64,000 nt of DNA from Ciona savignyi (Eukaryota > Chordata > Ascidiacea > Phlebobranchia > Cionidae), in the NCBI GenBank assembly GCA_000149265.1, contig CH003281.1:93953-157952 (forward strand), read 5' to 3'. Both the position numbers and the translations under genes were made by a program. Shown in pieces: positions 22,805 to 34,546 of the stretch (the first letter of the stretch is position 1; every line of letters starts with the position of its first letter). The notes beneath the pieces are model-generated. The model was not told the origin of the DNA. It did not search any database and saw only the letters and a program-made list of their open reading frames with translations.

Positions 22805-25800
22805 TCAAAAGCGACTGCATAAATGGGAAAAGGGTATCTTGCAGAACGCATTGTGTAAGGTCGTCTTCATATGCGGTACAAATTTAATAAAAAGTATGGG
22901 GCAACCAACGAAGTACAAGTATATCCCTACGATGGCGGGTGTCTGTACCAGGAGTCTGTTGTTGATATTGACCAAAGCCCCGTCTAAGATCACGGTCACT
23001 GGAACGGTGATGGTAGATAGAAGAAAGAGGACTGTGAGGGAAATGAGAAAGCGAAGCCGGGTATTAAACCTGATCTGCATCCTTTTCATCCCTTTTCGAA
23101 TCCCTGCGGTCGAAAGACGAGAACTTGTACTACTAGCGCGTCTTAATCCATCTTTTATTGACAAAGTCGGCGCGCTCAGCCTCAATTCCCCCCCGTGGAT
23201 TTCAGTATGATTATTTCCGGCCTCAGACGTAAGATTTTTCTCGTTCTCATCTCCAGGATCGGAGTTGCTATGTTGCTGCGGCCGCGTCATCACTTTCTTC
23301 ATTTTCTGCACAGCGTGATGGATGATATAAAGTAGGATGGCCGCCTGCATGAAAATTGCAATTTAAGCTTGGCTTATCTTATTCACGAGCTTGCCTTTTT
23401 AAGGTATATTTTATAAGCTTGGTTTTTTAATTGTAATTTAAAGCAAGTTAGAATGAAAACAAGAATATTTTAAGCTTGTATCATGGAAGCAAGAAAGATC
23501 AAGCCTGTAGGTGATCAATAGACTATAGACTATTTAATATCACCCTTCGGCTTGCCCATACCACCCACATCTTATATTATCAATTTGCTGCTCTAAATGA
23601 CTCAAAATGTACACTATACCACGCATGTACTGCCCCACATTACCCACTGACAACCCCGTACCACCCAGAGACTACCCTTACCCATAAGATACATTACGTA
23701 AGGAATCTGGTTACCCCCACAACACCCATTGGCTACTGTATACCATCCAAACACTAAAGCACCTATAGCTACCCTATGACCCATTGACTACCCTATACCA
23801 ACCATGGGCTATCCTATATCTTTTAAAGCTACCTTATATTACCCATGGCTATTATCCCTCATATACATACCTTACATCATTGATGGATAAACAATACTAC
23901 ATATAGATACCCTATATTGACAATGGTTGCCATATATCACCCAAAGGTTACACTAAATGACCAATCGGCTATCCTATACCACCAACGGTCACCCTCTATG
24001 AACAATAGGTCACTTACTCCATATCAACCATAGGCTATTTCAACCAATAGGCTAATATAAGTAAACCATTAGTTGTCCCATGTCACCCATAGTCTTTAAC
24101 CCACATCACCCACCTCGAACAGCCACACCAACCCCACCATCCCGACGACCGCAAACTTTAGCGGGGGGAATACCCTTGAGCAACCCTCCGACCGGGGGCA
24201 TGTCTCCCCAAGAAAACTACCCCCGGTGCATTTACAGATGTCAGCGCAATTCCATCCACTCATTGATGAAATCACAATGGCAATTGGAATCACCCACGAC
24301 CCAAGGATAAGGAACCAAGCCTTCATTATCTTTTGTCTCCTGTGAAAAGTTAACGTTTGAATTTTAAATAAATGTGTTAATTTGGTTAAAAAATTAATAG
24401 TTTATTTTTCATTAAATGCGCTAGTTTCGTAAAAATTTTATTTTTAGTTTTTATTTAATGCGTTAATTTAGATAAGATTTAATGTTTTTATATCTAAAAC
24501 ATGCGATAATTTTGTAAAAAAATAATTCACTAAATGCGCTAATTTCGTCAAATTAAATGCATTGTTTTTTATTACATCAAATAATTTTGTAAAAAATCAA
24601 TGTGTTAGTTTTTTTTAAAACGCGCTAATTTTGTAACTTTAATAAATAATTTTGTTGGAAACTTCTGAAAACAAGTATCCAGGTTTCTATAAATACCACC
24701 ATAAGTGTAAAGTTTAGGAGGATGTACGGTTGAGATCATACTGCTAATATAATAAGCAAATGGGATGTGAATAAACAGGTAGCCGGGTTATGTCACATAA
24801 TCAATCATATTGACTTCCTGTTGATGTTTTTACCGAGGTAAGTTTCATCACTTGTTTTTATAGAATGTTTTTATCGAGCTTAGTTTCGCAACCCATTATA
24901 GGAAAGTCACTCTGTCCGTTTTTTTATATATCGAAACCGTATATGAATCGGTCGTGTTAACCATTCGGCCACACGACCGGTTCCCTAATCACTTGTTTTT
25001 TTGTTTTGTTTTTTTAACCGAGCCAAGTTTCGAGCCCATCATCGTCACTAGGACCATTTGTTTTGGTTAAGAGTCGGTAAATGAATCGGTCGGGTTAACC
25101 ATTCGGCCACACGACCGTTCTTCATCACTTGGTCTTCTTAACGTTAATCTGCTCATTAGGTAATCGCGCCAACCGTCGGTGACACATTTAATAGTCGGTT
25201 TTATTTTATTTTTGTATTGGGCTGCGAACCCCAGACAACCATATAAATATATATTAACAATATTTATCGCTGGTGTCTGTATAGAAACATGTCGCGTTCA
25301 CCTTTCGTCCACGCAAACAAGCTAATTAACTTTGACGTTGTTCTGTGCTATTTCCAATCGGGTCAAGACTTGAATCATTCATGCTCTTTTCACTAAGACC
25401 TTTTATAAATTGCATGTTGTACAAGAAGTAACAATTCGACTGAAATTTAATCTTTTATAGAAAATTTTAAGAGGTTTCGTTTTTCGTCGCCAAGAGGCTA
25501 CTGAAAATTAAACTCTATTCCGGGCGCCGATGATTAGGTTGATTTTAATTCACTAATTGTAGTATAGAGTCAATGAGCGTTATTTATTAACCGCCACTAT
25601 ATTTCAGCCATATGTTGAGGTGGCACCACAGGTGAAACTTGTTTTGACGGTTTATTAAGAGGAACACAACAGTGCAAGCTACTAACTAAGGTTACCGCCT
25701 TGTACGCATGCTACTGTGGTGAAGAATTTCAACGAAGTATTTTGCACCATTTAGCGATGTTGACAGACGAAATCTTAAACTTAACGTAATCTTGTACAAT

Positions 25801-27305
25801 TTTTTTTTTTTAATCAAGTTGGACATTATCATAATAATTAATTTGGACAATTTTATCCAAACCACTTTAAAGAGTTTCATCATACCCAAACACACATAAA
25901 ACGTAAGCATTAACATAACAACACCATTTAGAGATGTTGACAGACGAAATCTTAAACTAAACGTAAGCTTGTACAATTTTCATCTCAATCAATTTAGACA
26001 TCATCATAATAATCAATCTAGACAATTTTATCCAAACCAATTTGAAGAGTTTCATCATACCCAAACACACATAAAACGTAAACATTAACAACACCAGCGT
26101 ATATGCGTATACTTAAGTTGAAATGAAAATTTACGGCAAAGAGCAGCGAGGTAATAGCGATGATTGACATTAAGTATGTCGGGATTTGTCTGAACTTAAC
26201 CCAATAATCCTTTCTCTGTATCGTTTCCAACACGGTATATGAAAGGATATTGCTTTTATCAGGCCGGGCCGTACGCCAAGGCAATTTATAAAATATTCGG
26301 TTTTACGCAGAGGGACCTTCAAAATGCCACTTACAGTTGACAGAGAAATAAAACCAAAAATAAAATCGAACAAACCGTTTTCTCTTCAGTCCGTTTGTGT
26401 CCAGGGCTTTCATGGTATTCCGCATATTGGGGCCGACAAACTGTGTACTGTCGAGGGTTACAATGACCAATGCCCCAATGTTAGCAAGCACCACCAAGAC
26501 TAACGATCCAACCAACGTGTTCACGAACACCCAAACCAACTGAAAAAGATAACATGAGTTACTATTTAAAGTGCCACCCTATACAAATGCATGGCGGACA
26601 CAACAAAAAAATATACTAATCACAGTCCGGTGCGCTATCTTAATAAACGGCATTTGGACTCTTTATTTATTAGCCTTAGATTAATTTTCGTATTACCAAA
26701 TATCTGCTATTCATCAGTGTTAACTTTTAGTGCTGTTGTAAAAAAACAGTTATATGTTAAATTAACCTTTATTAATATGGACAGTTTATACGTAACGTAT
26801 TTCTATACTTGAAATATGAAGTAGTTTCACATGGAGTGGATGTTTGTAGCGGGCCAGGTTTCAAACCACGATTTGCACGTTATTAAGTCCGTTTAAATGG
26901 TGTTTATATGTAAATTAGCCACGCTGTTCATTCGGAAACATAAACTTTAAAATCACTGCGGATTGAACCACGTGATCGATTTTAAGTAGTAAACATAGTG
27001 TCCACTCCCACCTTTGATGAAATTGACAATTTGCCTTCGCCTGGTGGATCCAGCGAGATGACGTAATTCCTCAAAACAAGAGAGCAATGGGCAACCATGA
27101 CTAGTACATTACTCAGCAGAGTGCTGGAGACGCAGCTGTAGGTGTAGTTCTGACTCTTTAACTTGACCCGGTTCAGCGTTGCCGCCGCCAGCACGGCTAC
27201 ATTGAAAAGAAGCACAACGAATACAGGAGGCAACATCACCAGATACATTGTCTTTGGCGTTTGAGTGCAAACAGTCAAATTCGGTGACGCAGTTGTGTTA
27301 AACAT
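22805..27305 (-). CDS. Seven-transmembrane (GPCR-like) protein, 4 exons, 407 aa
   Basis: Exons 27012-27305, 26376-26539, 24114-24339 and 22805-23344 join in frame to 407 residues. The N-terminus has two N-glycosylation sites (NTT, NLT). Hydrophobic spans: TM1 about 18-41 and TM2 about 55-75 (exon 1), TM3 about 99-128 (exon 2), TM4 about 160-180 and the first half of TM5 (exon 3), the rest of TM5, TM6 about 327-349 and TM7 about 365-385 (exon 4). Intracellular loop 3 is long (about 85 residues), Ser-rich and basic. The loop after TM4 is Cys-rich. There is no DRY at the end of TM3 (it reads VTLDSTQ), no CWxP in TM6 and no NPxxY in TM7 (it reads FVGCPILF). I do not recognise the family; a divergent rhodopsin-type receptor is the best guess. 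The chosen ATG follows an in-frame non-ATG stretch. Intron 3 holds a degenerate minisatellite. Confidence 0.75.
23530..24110 (+). repeat. Degenerate minisatellite in intron 3 of the 7TM gene
   Basis: Loose repetition of blocks such as CCATAGGCTA, CCCTATACCAACCAT and GGCTATCCTATACCACC, about 20-25 bp apart over nearly 600 bp. The plus strand is C-rich and G-poor. Unit boundaries are blurred. Confidence 0.6.
24840..25120 (-). repeat. Two head-to-tail copies of a short A-tailed tRNA-like SINE (second family)
   Basis: On the minus strand each copy begins TCGTGTGGCCGAATGGTTAA, has a box-B-like GGGCTCGAAACTTGG about 75 nt on, and ends in an A-rich tail (plus-strand TTTTTTTGTTTTGTTTTTTT at about 25000). 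Copies span about 24840-24985 and 24990-25118. Confidence 0.6.
25739..26097. repeat. Tandem duplication, two units of about 175-190 bp
   Basis: ACCATTTAGCGATGTTGACA opens the unit at 25748 and recurs with one change at 25922. Both units continue with GACGAAATCTTAAACT and TCATCATACCCAAACACACA and end at AACAACACCA. The first unit has an extra T-run. It sits in intron 2 of the 7TM gene. Confidence 0.8.
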
Positions 27306-27759
27306 GATGTATTTTATCAAAATAAACTCTTTGCCTAAATCTGCGGAAATGGATTATACTTTTTAAATTATTCCTAAATACAACGAAGCCGCATATATTT
27401 AAATAAATAAAGTAAAATTAGACATGCCGTATTTAATCAATTTAAACTCCTTGCCTAAATCTGCGGAAATGGTTTACTATTTTTACGATATTCTAAAATA
27501 TTACAAAGCCATATTTAGATTGATATACGTGCATCAATCTGAGCTTAATTTGATTTTTTATTGAGTGCCATCAATATATACCCCATTTGCCGTGAGCAAT
27601 TTATGGCAGTATATAACGATTATGAGTCTGAAAACGATATCGTGACAATTAAATATGTAAATTTTAAGAAGCATACGCAAATATAGTCCACCCGATTTGA
27701 CCTATACAGTTTTTTTTTTAAGAATTCGTCTTAAACTCAATTGATTCTTATTATTATTT

Positions 27760-27857
27760 ATTTTACCGGACTGAGTTTCAAACCCATTGGCTTGTGGTCA
27801 GACTGTTACTATATAGAACTATATGTATCGGTCGCGTTCATCATTCGGCCACACGAA
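27760..27857 (-). repeat. tRNA-like SINE of the second family
   Basis: The minus strand starts TCGTGTGGCCGAATGATGAA, followed by a box-B-like GGGTTTGAAACTCAG near 27780 and an A/T-rich tail. It is a third copy of the 24840-25120 type. Confidence 0.55.
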
Positions 27858-28524
27858 TGTACTTAAATTCAGTTTATTCTTAAAGTATGTCAACTCGAAA
27901 GGGAAGGCTCACTCCCGGAAGCTTATAATTCCAATTATCGTGTTCTCTTCGACCTTTGCTACCGAATCCAAGGAATCTCAGTCATTTTCGACTCGCCTGT
28001 GCTGCAAAAGCTACCTAATTGAGCTAAAGTACCAAATAAAATAGGATTGTCCTTTCCACTGAAAGCGAAAGGTGTGGGAACGACCTTGTCAATTTGTCAA
28101 ATGAGCAGCGATATTTCAATCTGACGTGCATACACTTCAAAATCGACGACCGCGAAAAGTTTGAGAAAGCTTCCTCGCGACGCCAACACCAAAAGCGGCT
28201 AACTGCGATAATCTGATACATGGGCTTTACTAAATACAAAAGATATTACCTAACATAACGCCAGCTCGCGCAAATGCAAAACACTAGTCTTCAGCTATAA
28301 ATATACACAAAAAAACATAAAGACATCTGCCGATCAATTCGCTTAAACATATGTTTTGATATTTTGTCATCTTAACTGATCTCTGATACCTGCGCTATCA
28401 ACCGATACATAGCAAATTTTAAAGTTACACCCGGCTTTTATACAACTATGTATTCCCTAAGCGAATAAAATATTTTTAAACTTGGTATTAAGTCTTTAGT
28501 TTTGCCCAAATATAATTTTCGAGT

Positions 28525-28748
28525 TCATCTTCATGGTGCAACTCTTATAAACATCATCTCCATTACAATATTGAATTCATCTTTATGAAAATATCCAGTT
28601 CATTTATATGAAAGTATTGAAATCATCTTCATAAAAATACCAAGTTCATTTCCATGACAATATCAAGTTCATCTTAAAATATCAAGTTATCTTAAACTAT
28701 CAAGTTATTAAGTTCATTTTAAAATTCTTAAAATATCAAGTTATCGGT
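28525..28748. repeat. Degenerate AT-rich tandem repeat (about 27-bp unit)
   Basis: Repeated ATATCAAGTTCATCTT-like blocks (ATATCCAGTTCATTTATATG, ATACCAAGTTCATTTCCATG, ATATCAAGTTCATCTTAAAA), shortening towards the right end. Confidence 0.65.
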
Positions 28749-29759
28749 CGCGATAACCCTCTGCCCCCACAGAAACAATCACTGCACTTAGATCGACCCA
28801 ATCTCCTTATACTAAACGGCCTATTCTTTCTAACTAAAATACCTGATGAAAAGTTCGAGTTCCGGGTAAGAACAATATATTAATGGCAACTTCGTGTCAC
28901 CAACTAATTGTCCGAGGTAGTCTCTGATGTAATCCAACCATGTTGTAACAATACCACGTGTTGCAACTTTTAGGCGCAATGCGTAAAACACGTGCCCTAC
29001 CACTCATATTTTACCTGTTATGACTTTCGCCCCGTTAAACTCTTACTTGTGAAGTTTATAATGAGTATATGACGCACCTTGTAAAACGATCGATTTAAAT
29101 ACAAAACTTGTTCGCCTGTTTTGTGGATATTATCAAGCATTATCAAATGCTACGTAAGTACAAGTTTATCTGACCACTTTAACTAAACTATGATTCTAAT
29201 TTTTAAGATTTTCAGATTATATTCTTCCTTCACACGCCGTCTGCCCGTGCTAACCATCCGTGTTGTTGTAATCTGCACGGTTTAAAACCGTGTACTCCTA
29301 ATACAACTTTTAATACTACATTTCATACTACGAAATGTACTCTTAATACTACATTTTATTTCTTATGCTCATAAGAAAACATATGGTACGTCTAACCGAC
29401 CAAACAGAGGCACAGGTTGTTAGGGCTTCCTTGCTTAACTATAATGCAGAGCCTACGCTATGTATTATGAACACTAGGCCTTATTACTCCTTCCGGCAAA
29501 AGTTCCTGTTCTTATATGATGAAGCTTAAAAAAACAACGTTCCTTAATGGGCTTATGTTGCGACGCGCCGTGTGACTCAGATTTAAAGAACAAATATCTT
29601 GGATTTTTGGTCTGCCTTCGCAGCCAACGCAACCGCAGGCAACCGCACAATTAATTGGAACGTGGTATGACTGAGTGTCGACCAAAAAGAAAAGTTGAAA
29701 AATACTGTTTATTACTATAGCGCTTCGAAACAATCTATGCTGCTTTTACATATAACTAT

Positions 29760-29798
29760 AGAGTCAACTCAACGAGTCAACTCAACGAGTCAACTCAC
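29760..29798 (+). repeat. 13-bp tandem repeat, three units
   Basis: AGAGTCAACTCAACG-type units repeated three times with almost no change (GAGTCAACTCAAC). Confidence 0.9.
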
Positions 29799-31817
29799 TC
29801 GCAGTTGTAAGCGTGCCATGACGGTTAGGAACACACGAGGGCATTTGCAAGCGTTCCAAAGCACTATTACTTACTATCAACTTCCGCTTTGTTAGTCGGC
29901 AGAGATTACGCTCACTGATGTATGTGTCATAAACAACATGTACAATGAACACTACCAAGCATTCTACGTCCATGAGTTTGCACGTACGTATGAATGTAAA
30001 CCTGTTCTAAAAGTGGAGCGTATACCTAAACGACCTTCTGCTGTGTCTGATTCTTTGAATTTATATTTAGAAACAACCACCAAGAGGGTCCGCTCGACAC
30101 ATGCCATATCTATAAGCTGTTATATAAGATATAAACCCTTAAAATTACACGAACAGATCATAATAAAACCCAACTCGTTGAGCTCCAATATTCTTCCTGC
30201 ATTGAAATTAAATGAGCTTACACCGACAGCACAGATTGATTGTTTCCTACATTAGCTAATTGCTTTTTCGAGTTTACGCTCATCAGTTTGCTTGTCGTGT
30301 AAAATGGTGTTTAATCAAGACAACCAGTACAAGATCGATTCTCACCCATTATTTTTTTTTAAAGTTTTTTACTGGAAAAGGCTTTCAAAGCACACTTAAT
30401 CCGTAAATTTATAGGAAAGGGATTTTAGTGCAAACTTGACCCGTAAATTCAAACCTCTTAAATTAAATCTAACATCAATTAAATACCTATTGGTGATCTA
30501 TAATAGTCCCGACTTTAAAAACCGTCCGCGCGTTTTTCTACCGTCAAACATGAAAGTACATATCGTATTCGTAGACTAGAAAGGTAATACTGCTTTCAAC
30601 TATTGATACGTACAGCTACAACTGTTTGTGTATGTTTGTTACCTTTTACACGGCAAACTCATACTTTGGCCTAAAAAACAAAACGAGAACGGAAGGTACC
30701 AGCGTGTACGTACATACATCATAAATACAACGTTACGACCTGCATGGCGCATTGCCAAGCTTATATACAATCATGTTTCAGTTAAATGTATGTTATGTCG
30801 TGTTTGTTTAAAAATAAATTATTGCCGAATTTAAGTTACAATATAATTGTTTTGGATTGACGTTCGCGATTATTATAACATACATTGCATTATTGCATTT
30901 CGCAGTAGAACACAGACAAAAGATGTTCAAAACAAAACTCTACCAAACAACAACATTACTTTTCATTCATTTTTTTAAACAACGTTCTGTTGTGAGCCAA
31001 GCAAGTCGCTGTGTTCGAATTGAAAGTGTGGATATGTACGTTTTCCACAGGCTTTTCTGGTGGTGTGTAGGAAAACCACGAAAACCACAATAAAGACAGT
31101 TTAACCACATCGGCGGCATTAGAAGTGGTGCACTCAAGGGATTTAACCGCTACCCCGCTCACGGGTTTGTCAATAACACGAAGAGATTTTAAAATTGACT
31201 TTTTTTTATAACGAACTTTATGCTATAATCTGCCCTCACAACAAATGCCTTTGGTTCAGCAAAATGCGTTTACAACTAAACTTTTCGATCGTAATACGCA
31301 ACAGAAAAAAACATATTATATTCCTTCCACTGGAAATTTGCTAACAGAAATCACTATCACCCAAACGAATGAATCTTCAGTCGTTTTAAAAGAAGATGTT
31401 GACTAATTTGCTATAAATAATGCATTCGCGCTAGGACAGTGCGGACCTCATTAACATAAGTTGAAACCTATTGTATAAATCACTACAAGAGGCCTCATTT
31501 TATGATCAATATACTACAAGACTAACTGCTTGTAGTTAAGGCGATTGCGAATTACTGCAGCCTTTATCGGTTCTGCTTTATTAAACCTTACCCGAAAACG
31601 AACGGGAAGTGTGATATGATGTGATTTAAAGGCTGTTTGTTTACAAGTTTTTTCTTTGGTATAATTCATCAAACTTTAAATACTAGTCCGGCTCTGTTGC
31701 GTAGTTGTTAAATTGTACAAACCGAAATAAAACAATTCCATGTATTTTTAACATTGCTTGCCAAGGTTTATTAACATTTCTGTTCACGTCCGAAAGTTGA
31801 AACGAGACGATATATGT

Positions 31818-32022
31818 CTGGTTGGTTGTTTCTTTGGTCCACGCATTTAGTAGACAATGTCTAACCCTAATGAATTAACAGGGTAAACCAAACAAACAAT
31901 GGAAATATCCCAAAAATAAAATATCTCCGCTAAAACGAAGGTGGACGTGAGGTAATAATAATTGCCCTTGTGATAACATTCCTTGGGTTTTTCCAATCAC
32001 GGAGATAAGCATGTTGTATATG
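31818..32022 (+). repeat. tRNA-derived SINE, 5'-truncated
   Basis: The body (GTAGACAATGTCTAACCCTA, GGTGGACGTGAGGTAATAAT) and the tail region (CAATCACGGAGATAAGCATG) are present. The tRNA-like head is missing and the TATCC tail is lost. Confidence 0.65.
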
Positions 32023-33395
32023 TGACCCACATGATTGCTGCAAAAACAATGCAACGAGTGTTACAATTGCTAAAGGTATATCTGTAATATCATGACGTAG
32101 GTCACCATTAGGACGTCTGAACCATAACCACATTCCATTTTACTGTTTATTTTCCGCGGTTTACTGCCCACTTACACCAGTGCGTTGGCTGTTTCCTTAT
32201 AGCTCAAAATAGAAGGTGTTGCGTGTTGACTATATTATAATATAAATATCAGTTTAAACCTATTGTTTCCACTGGGTTGAATAAAGCTAAAATGGTTTTA
32301 CTCTCTACCACACATGCAAAATGCGCTTTATGTAAATGCGATTGTGCTCTTCTGCCCACAGCAAATCGGATAGTCGTTCGATTAACAATACCGGGTGGGT
32401 TTTGTTGAAAAGAATTAATGACAAGTTCATGTTGTGTGGCGTGGTGTACTGTGGGATATGAGCGGGGGATCATTGCCAAATAGGTTTTGATATCCACGTG
32501 ATATTGAATATACAAACATACATCAGTTGTACTGTTTCTTTGTCGGCGGCACACATTGGGGTTAAACACAAAAATCCTACTCGCCTCTTTAAACCAACAG
32601 ATTTCTAACCCCTATTAAACAGTTCATTCGATACGTTTTTAAATGGTAAGTTAAAAATGAATCACTCGCGGTAACCTATCTTCTATTTTGACCAGTATGA
32701 GTTTTAGATCCCGTGATCTTGACTCTTGGTCCGTTTTTAATGTTGTGTAAAATCGACTACATTACCAGCTCGAACGGACACCCGCATTTTTACCTTCTGT
32801 AATGCGACAGCATTCTGCAGCAATTTTGCGGCCGAACTCGAATTTAATGACATTGGTAACATAATTACACAAGAAGGATCGTGTGACAGAATGGTTAAAG
32901 CTAACGAATCATAAACAAGATTATATATAAATAAACGGTTTGGGGGACGCGCCCATTGCGGCCTCTAAACTTAGTCCAACAAAAACAAAAAACAAAAAAA
33001 CATTAAGTTGTAAACATATAGAAGGTTACGTCATGTCATATATAGGTATATGTCATATATAGGTCGACCAATTCTGAGTCAGATCACGGCCTATACGCAA
33101 TTATGTAAGGCGGCGACACTGGTCTAAACTGTTCGTCCGAACTATAGTCTCGAAAACACGTCATTTTTAATACAAACGTGCCTCTATCGACGCTGGATAA
33201 ATCGGTCACAAAGTTTCATTTACAATATATACCAATCTGTTGAATCTTTTTTTTATAGAAGCATGCCTATTTGTACTAGTAAAACAACGACTGCCGAAAG
33301 TAAACTAACTGTGTTATAATGTTCAGTATTATATTTAGTTATTTTATATTGCAGCTTTATAGTAATTTATTTTATGCTGCAAATACCCATGATGG

Positions 33396-33490
33396 AAAAA
33401 GTGGCGTGTCGCTTTTTAAAAAAAATGACATGTCGAATCGTAAAAAACGACGTGTCATCTCGAGAAAAGTGGCGTGTCGCCTCGAGAAAA
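33396..33490 (+). repeat. Minisatellite, about four units of 22-24 bp
   Basis: Units of the form AAAAGTGGCGTGTCGCCTCG repeat with increasing identity to the right and end against the terminal repeat of MITE-A copy 1. Confidence 0.75.
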
Positions 33491-33705
33491 GGCGGTACCT
33501 CTAAAAGTCTAAATACTACGCAGGATCGCTTGGGCCGCTTGGATCGCATGAAGCGTTTGAATCGCTTGGATCGCTTACTATACTTCGTAATTACAAAAGC
33601 CATGATATTAATGCTAGGATTGGGTTTAAAGTTAGTTCTAGGGTTGAGATTAGTGTTTGGGACAGGATTAGAATTACTTTCCATAGCAATCTAAGTGATC
33701 CAAGT
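33491..33705 (-). mobile_element. MITE-A copy 1 (inverted relative to copy 2, right end lost)
   Basis: The left end GCGGTACCTCTAAAAGTCTA is followed by six 9-bp units of GGATCGCTT type (33523-33576). A non-repetitive core (TTCGTAATTACAAAAGCCAT and onward) ends at AATCTAAGTGATCCAAGTG, where a SINE tail begins. The core matches 46766-46862 in reverse orientation. Confidence 0.75.
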
Positions 33706-33832
33706 GAAGGATAGGATAATCATATTTATCCCCGTGAATGGGAAAACCGAGGGGGTTAACATACGGGCAATCCTCGCGCCCACTGTCGGGTAACCGGAGG
33801 TATTGCAGTGTGTTGTGTATGATTAGGATACG
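33706..33832 (-). repeat. tRNA-derived SINE, 3' fragment
   Basis: Tail GAAGGATAGGATAATC, then GCCCACTGTCGGGTAACCGG, and the copy stops at TTGTGTATGATTA. A second, fuller copy follows in the same orientation. Confidence 0.8.
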
Positions 33833-33835
33833 AAA

Positions 33836-34125
33836 GTATAGGATAGGATATTCATGTTTATCCCCGTGAATGGGAAAACCAAGGGGGTTATCACACGGGC
33901 AATCGTCAGATCACCTCGCGCTCACTGTCGGGTTACCGGAGCTATTACAGTGTGTTGTATATAATAGACACGTTCCTTTAATTTGGTAGAACCCATTAAT
34001 CCGCTGGGTACAGGCAATGTTCGTAAAGTGCCTTGCCCAAGGACACAGCCGACTAGCTAGCGACCAGTTTCGCACCTGCAACCTTTCGATTGAAAGGCAA
34101 CGCACTTAAACGCTAGACCAATCTA
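33836..34125 (-). repeat. tRNA-derived SINE, near full length
   Basis: Complete from tail (ATAGGATAGGATATTCATGT) to head. On the minus strand the head reads GGTCTAGCGTTTAAGTGCGT (box-A-like), and a box-B-like GGTGCGAAACTGG follows. It is the best reference copy in the window. Confidence 0.88.
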
Positions 34126-34375
34126 ATTTTAACCCATTCCTAAACACTAATCTCCACCGCAAGACTAACATTAACTCTAGCCCCATGTTTATTACACCAT
34201 ATACGAATTTTAAGTAAATAGTGTTTACAATCAATTCAAAGTATGAAGTGATAAAACTGCAATAAGCTTTAATGTTATAAGATAGATTACTTTAGCCAAT
34301 GCTTGGACAAATTCGTCATGATGAGTTTGTGTATAACCAAGAAACACAAGAGTTAAATTAAAAAGCCGAAAAAAT

Positions 34376-34446
34376 ACTCCCCGTCGAGGAATCGAACCGT
34401 GGTCTCCCGCGTGACAGGCCAGGATACTTGCCACTACTAACGAGGA
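34376..34446 (-). tRNA. tRNA-Asp(GTC)-like sequence, degenerate
   Basis: The 71-nt minus strand starts TCCTCGTTAGTAGTGGCAAG, has the anticodon loop CTGTCAC (anticodon GTC at 34413-34415), GGTTCGATTCC in the T-arm and an acceptor 3' strand ACGGGGA. The seven acceptor pairs are intact. The D-loop is two bases shorter than in normal tRNA-Asp, the anticodon stem has a G-G mismatch and the T-stem has two mismatches. It is probably a pseudogene or tRNA-derived relic. It lies 44 bp from MITE-A copy 2. Confidence 0.6.
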
Positions 34447-34546
34447 ATACGATTAGTAAGTGCGAAAACTAGTATACAACCTCTCAGTCGCGGGTGCCTC
34501 TAAATACTACAAGACCACTTGGAGCGCCTGGATCACTTAGATTGCT

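Larger units (their letters stand above)
27306..33395. other. Gene-poor intergenic region
   Basis: About 6 kb in which I find no supported gene. It contains a tRNA-like repeat at 27760-27857, a degenerate AT repeat at 28525-28748, a short tandem repeat at 29760-29798, a SINE at 31818-32022 and a tRNA-like fragment near 32875. A 105-codon open frame at 29938-30255 has no recognisable domain and is not called. Confidence 0.5.

Noticed and set aside
22839..23210. 123-codon plus-strand frame
   Set aside because: Antisense to exon 4 of the 7TM gene; no domain.
29938..30255. 105-codon plus-strand frame in the intergenic region
   Set aside because: No domain, no splice context, no repeat or homologue in the window.
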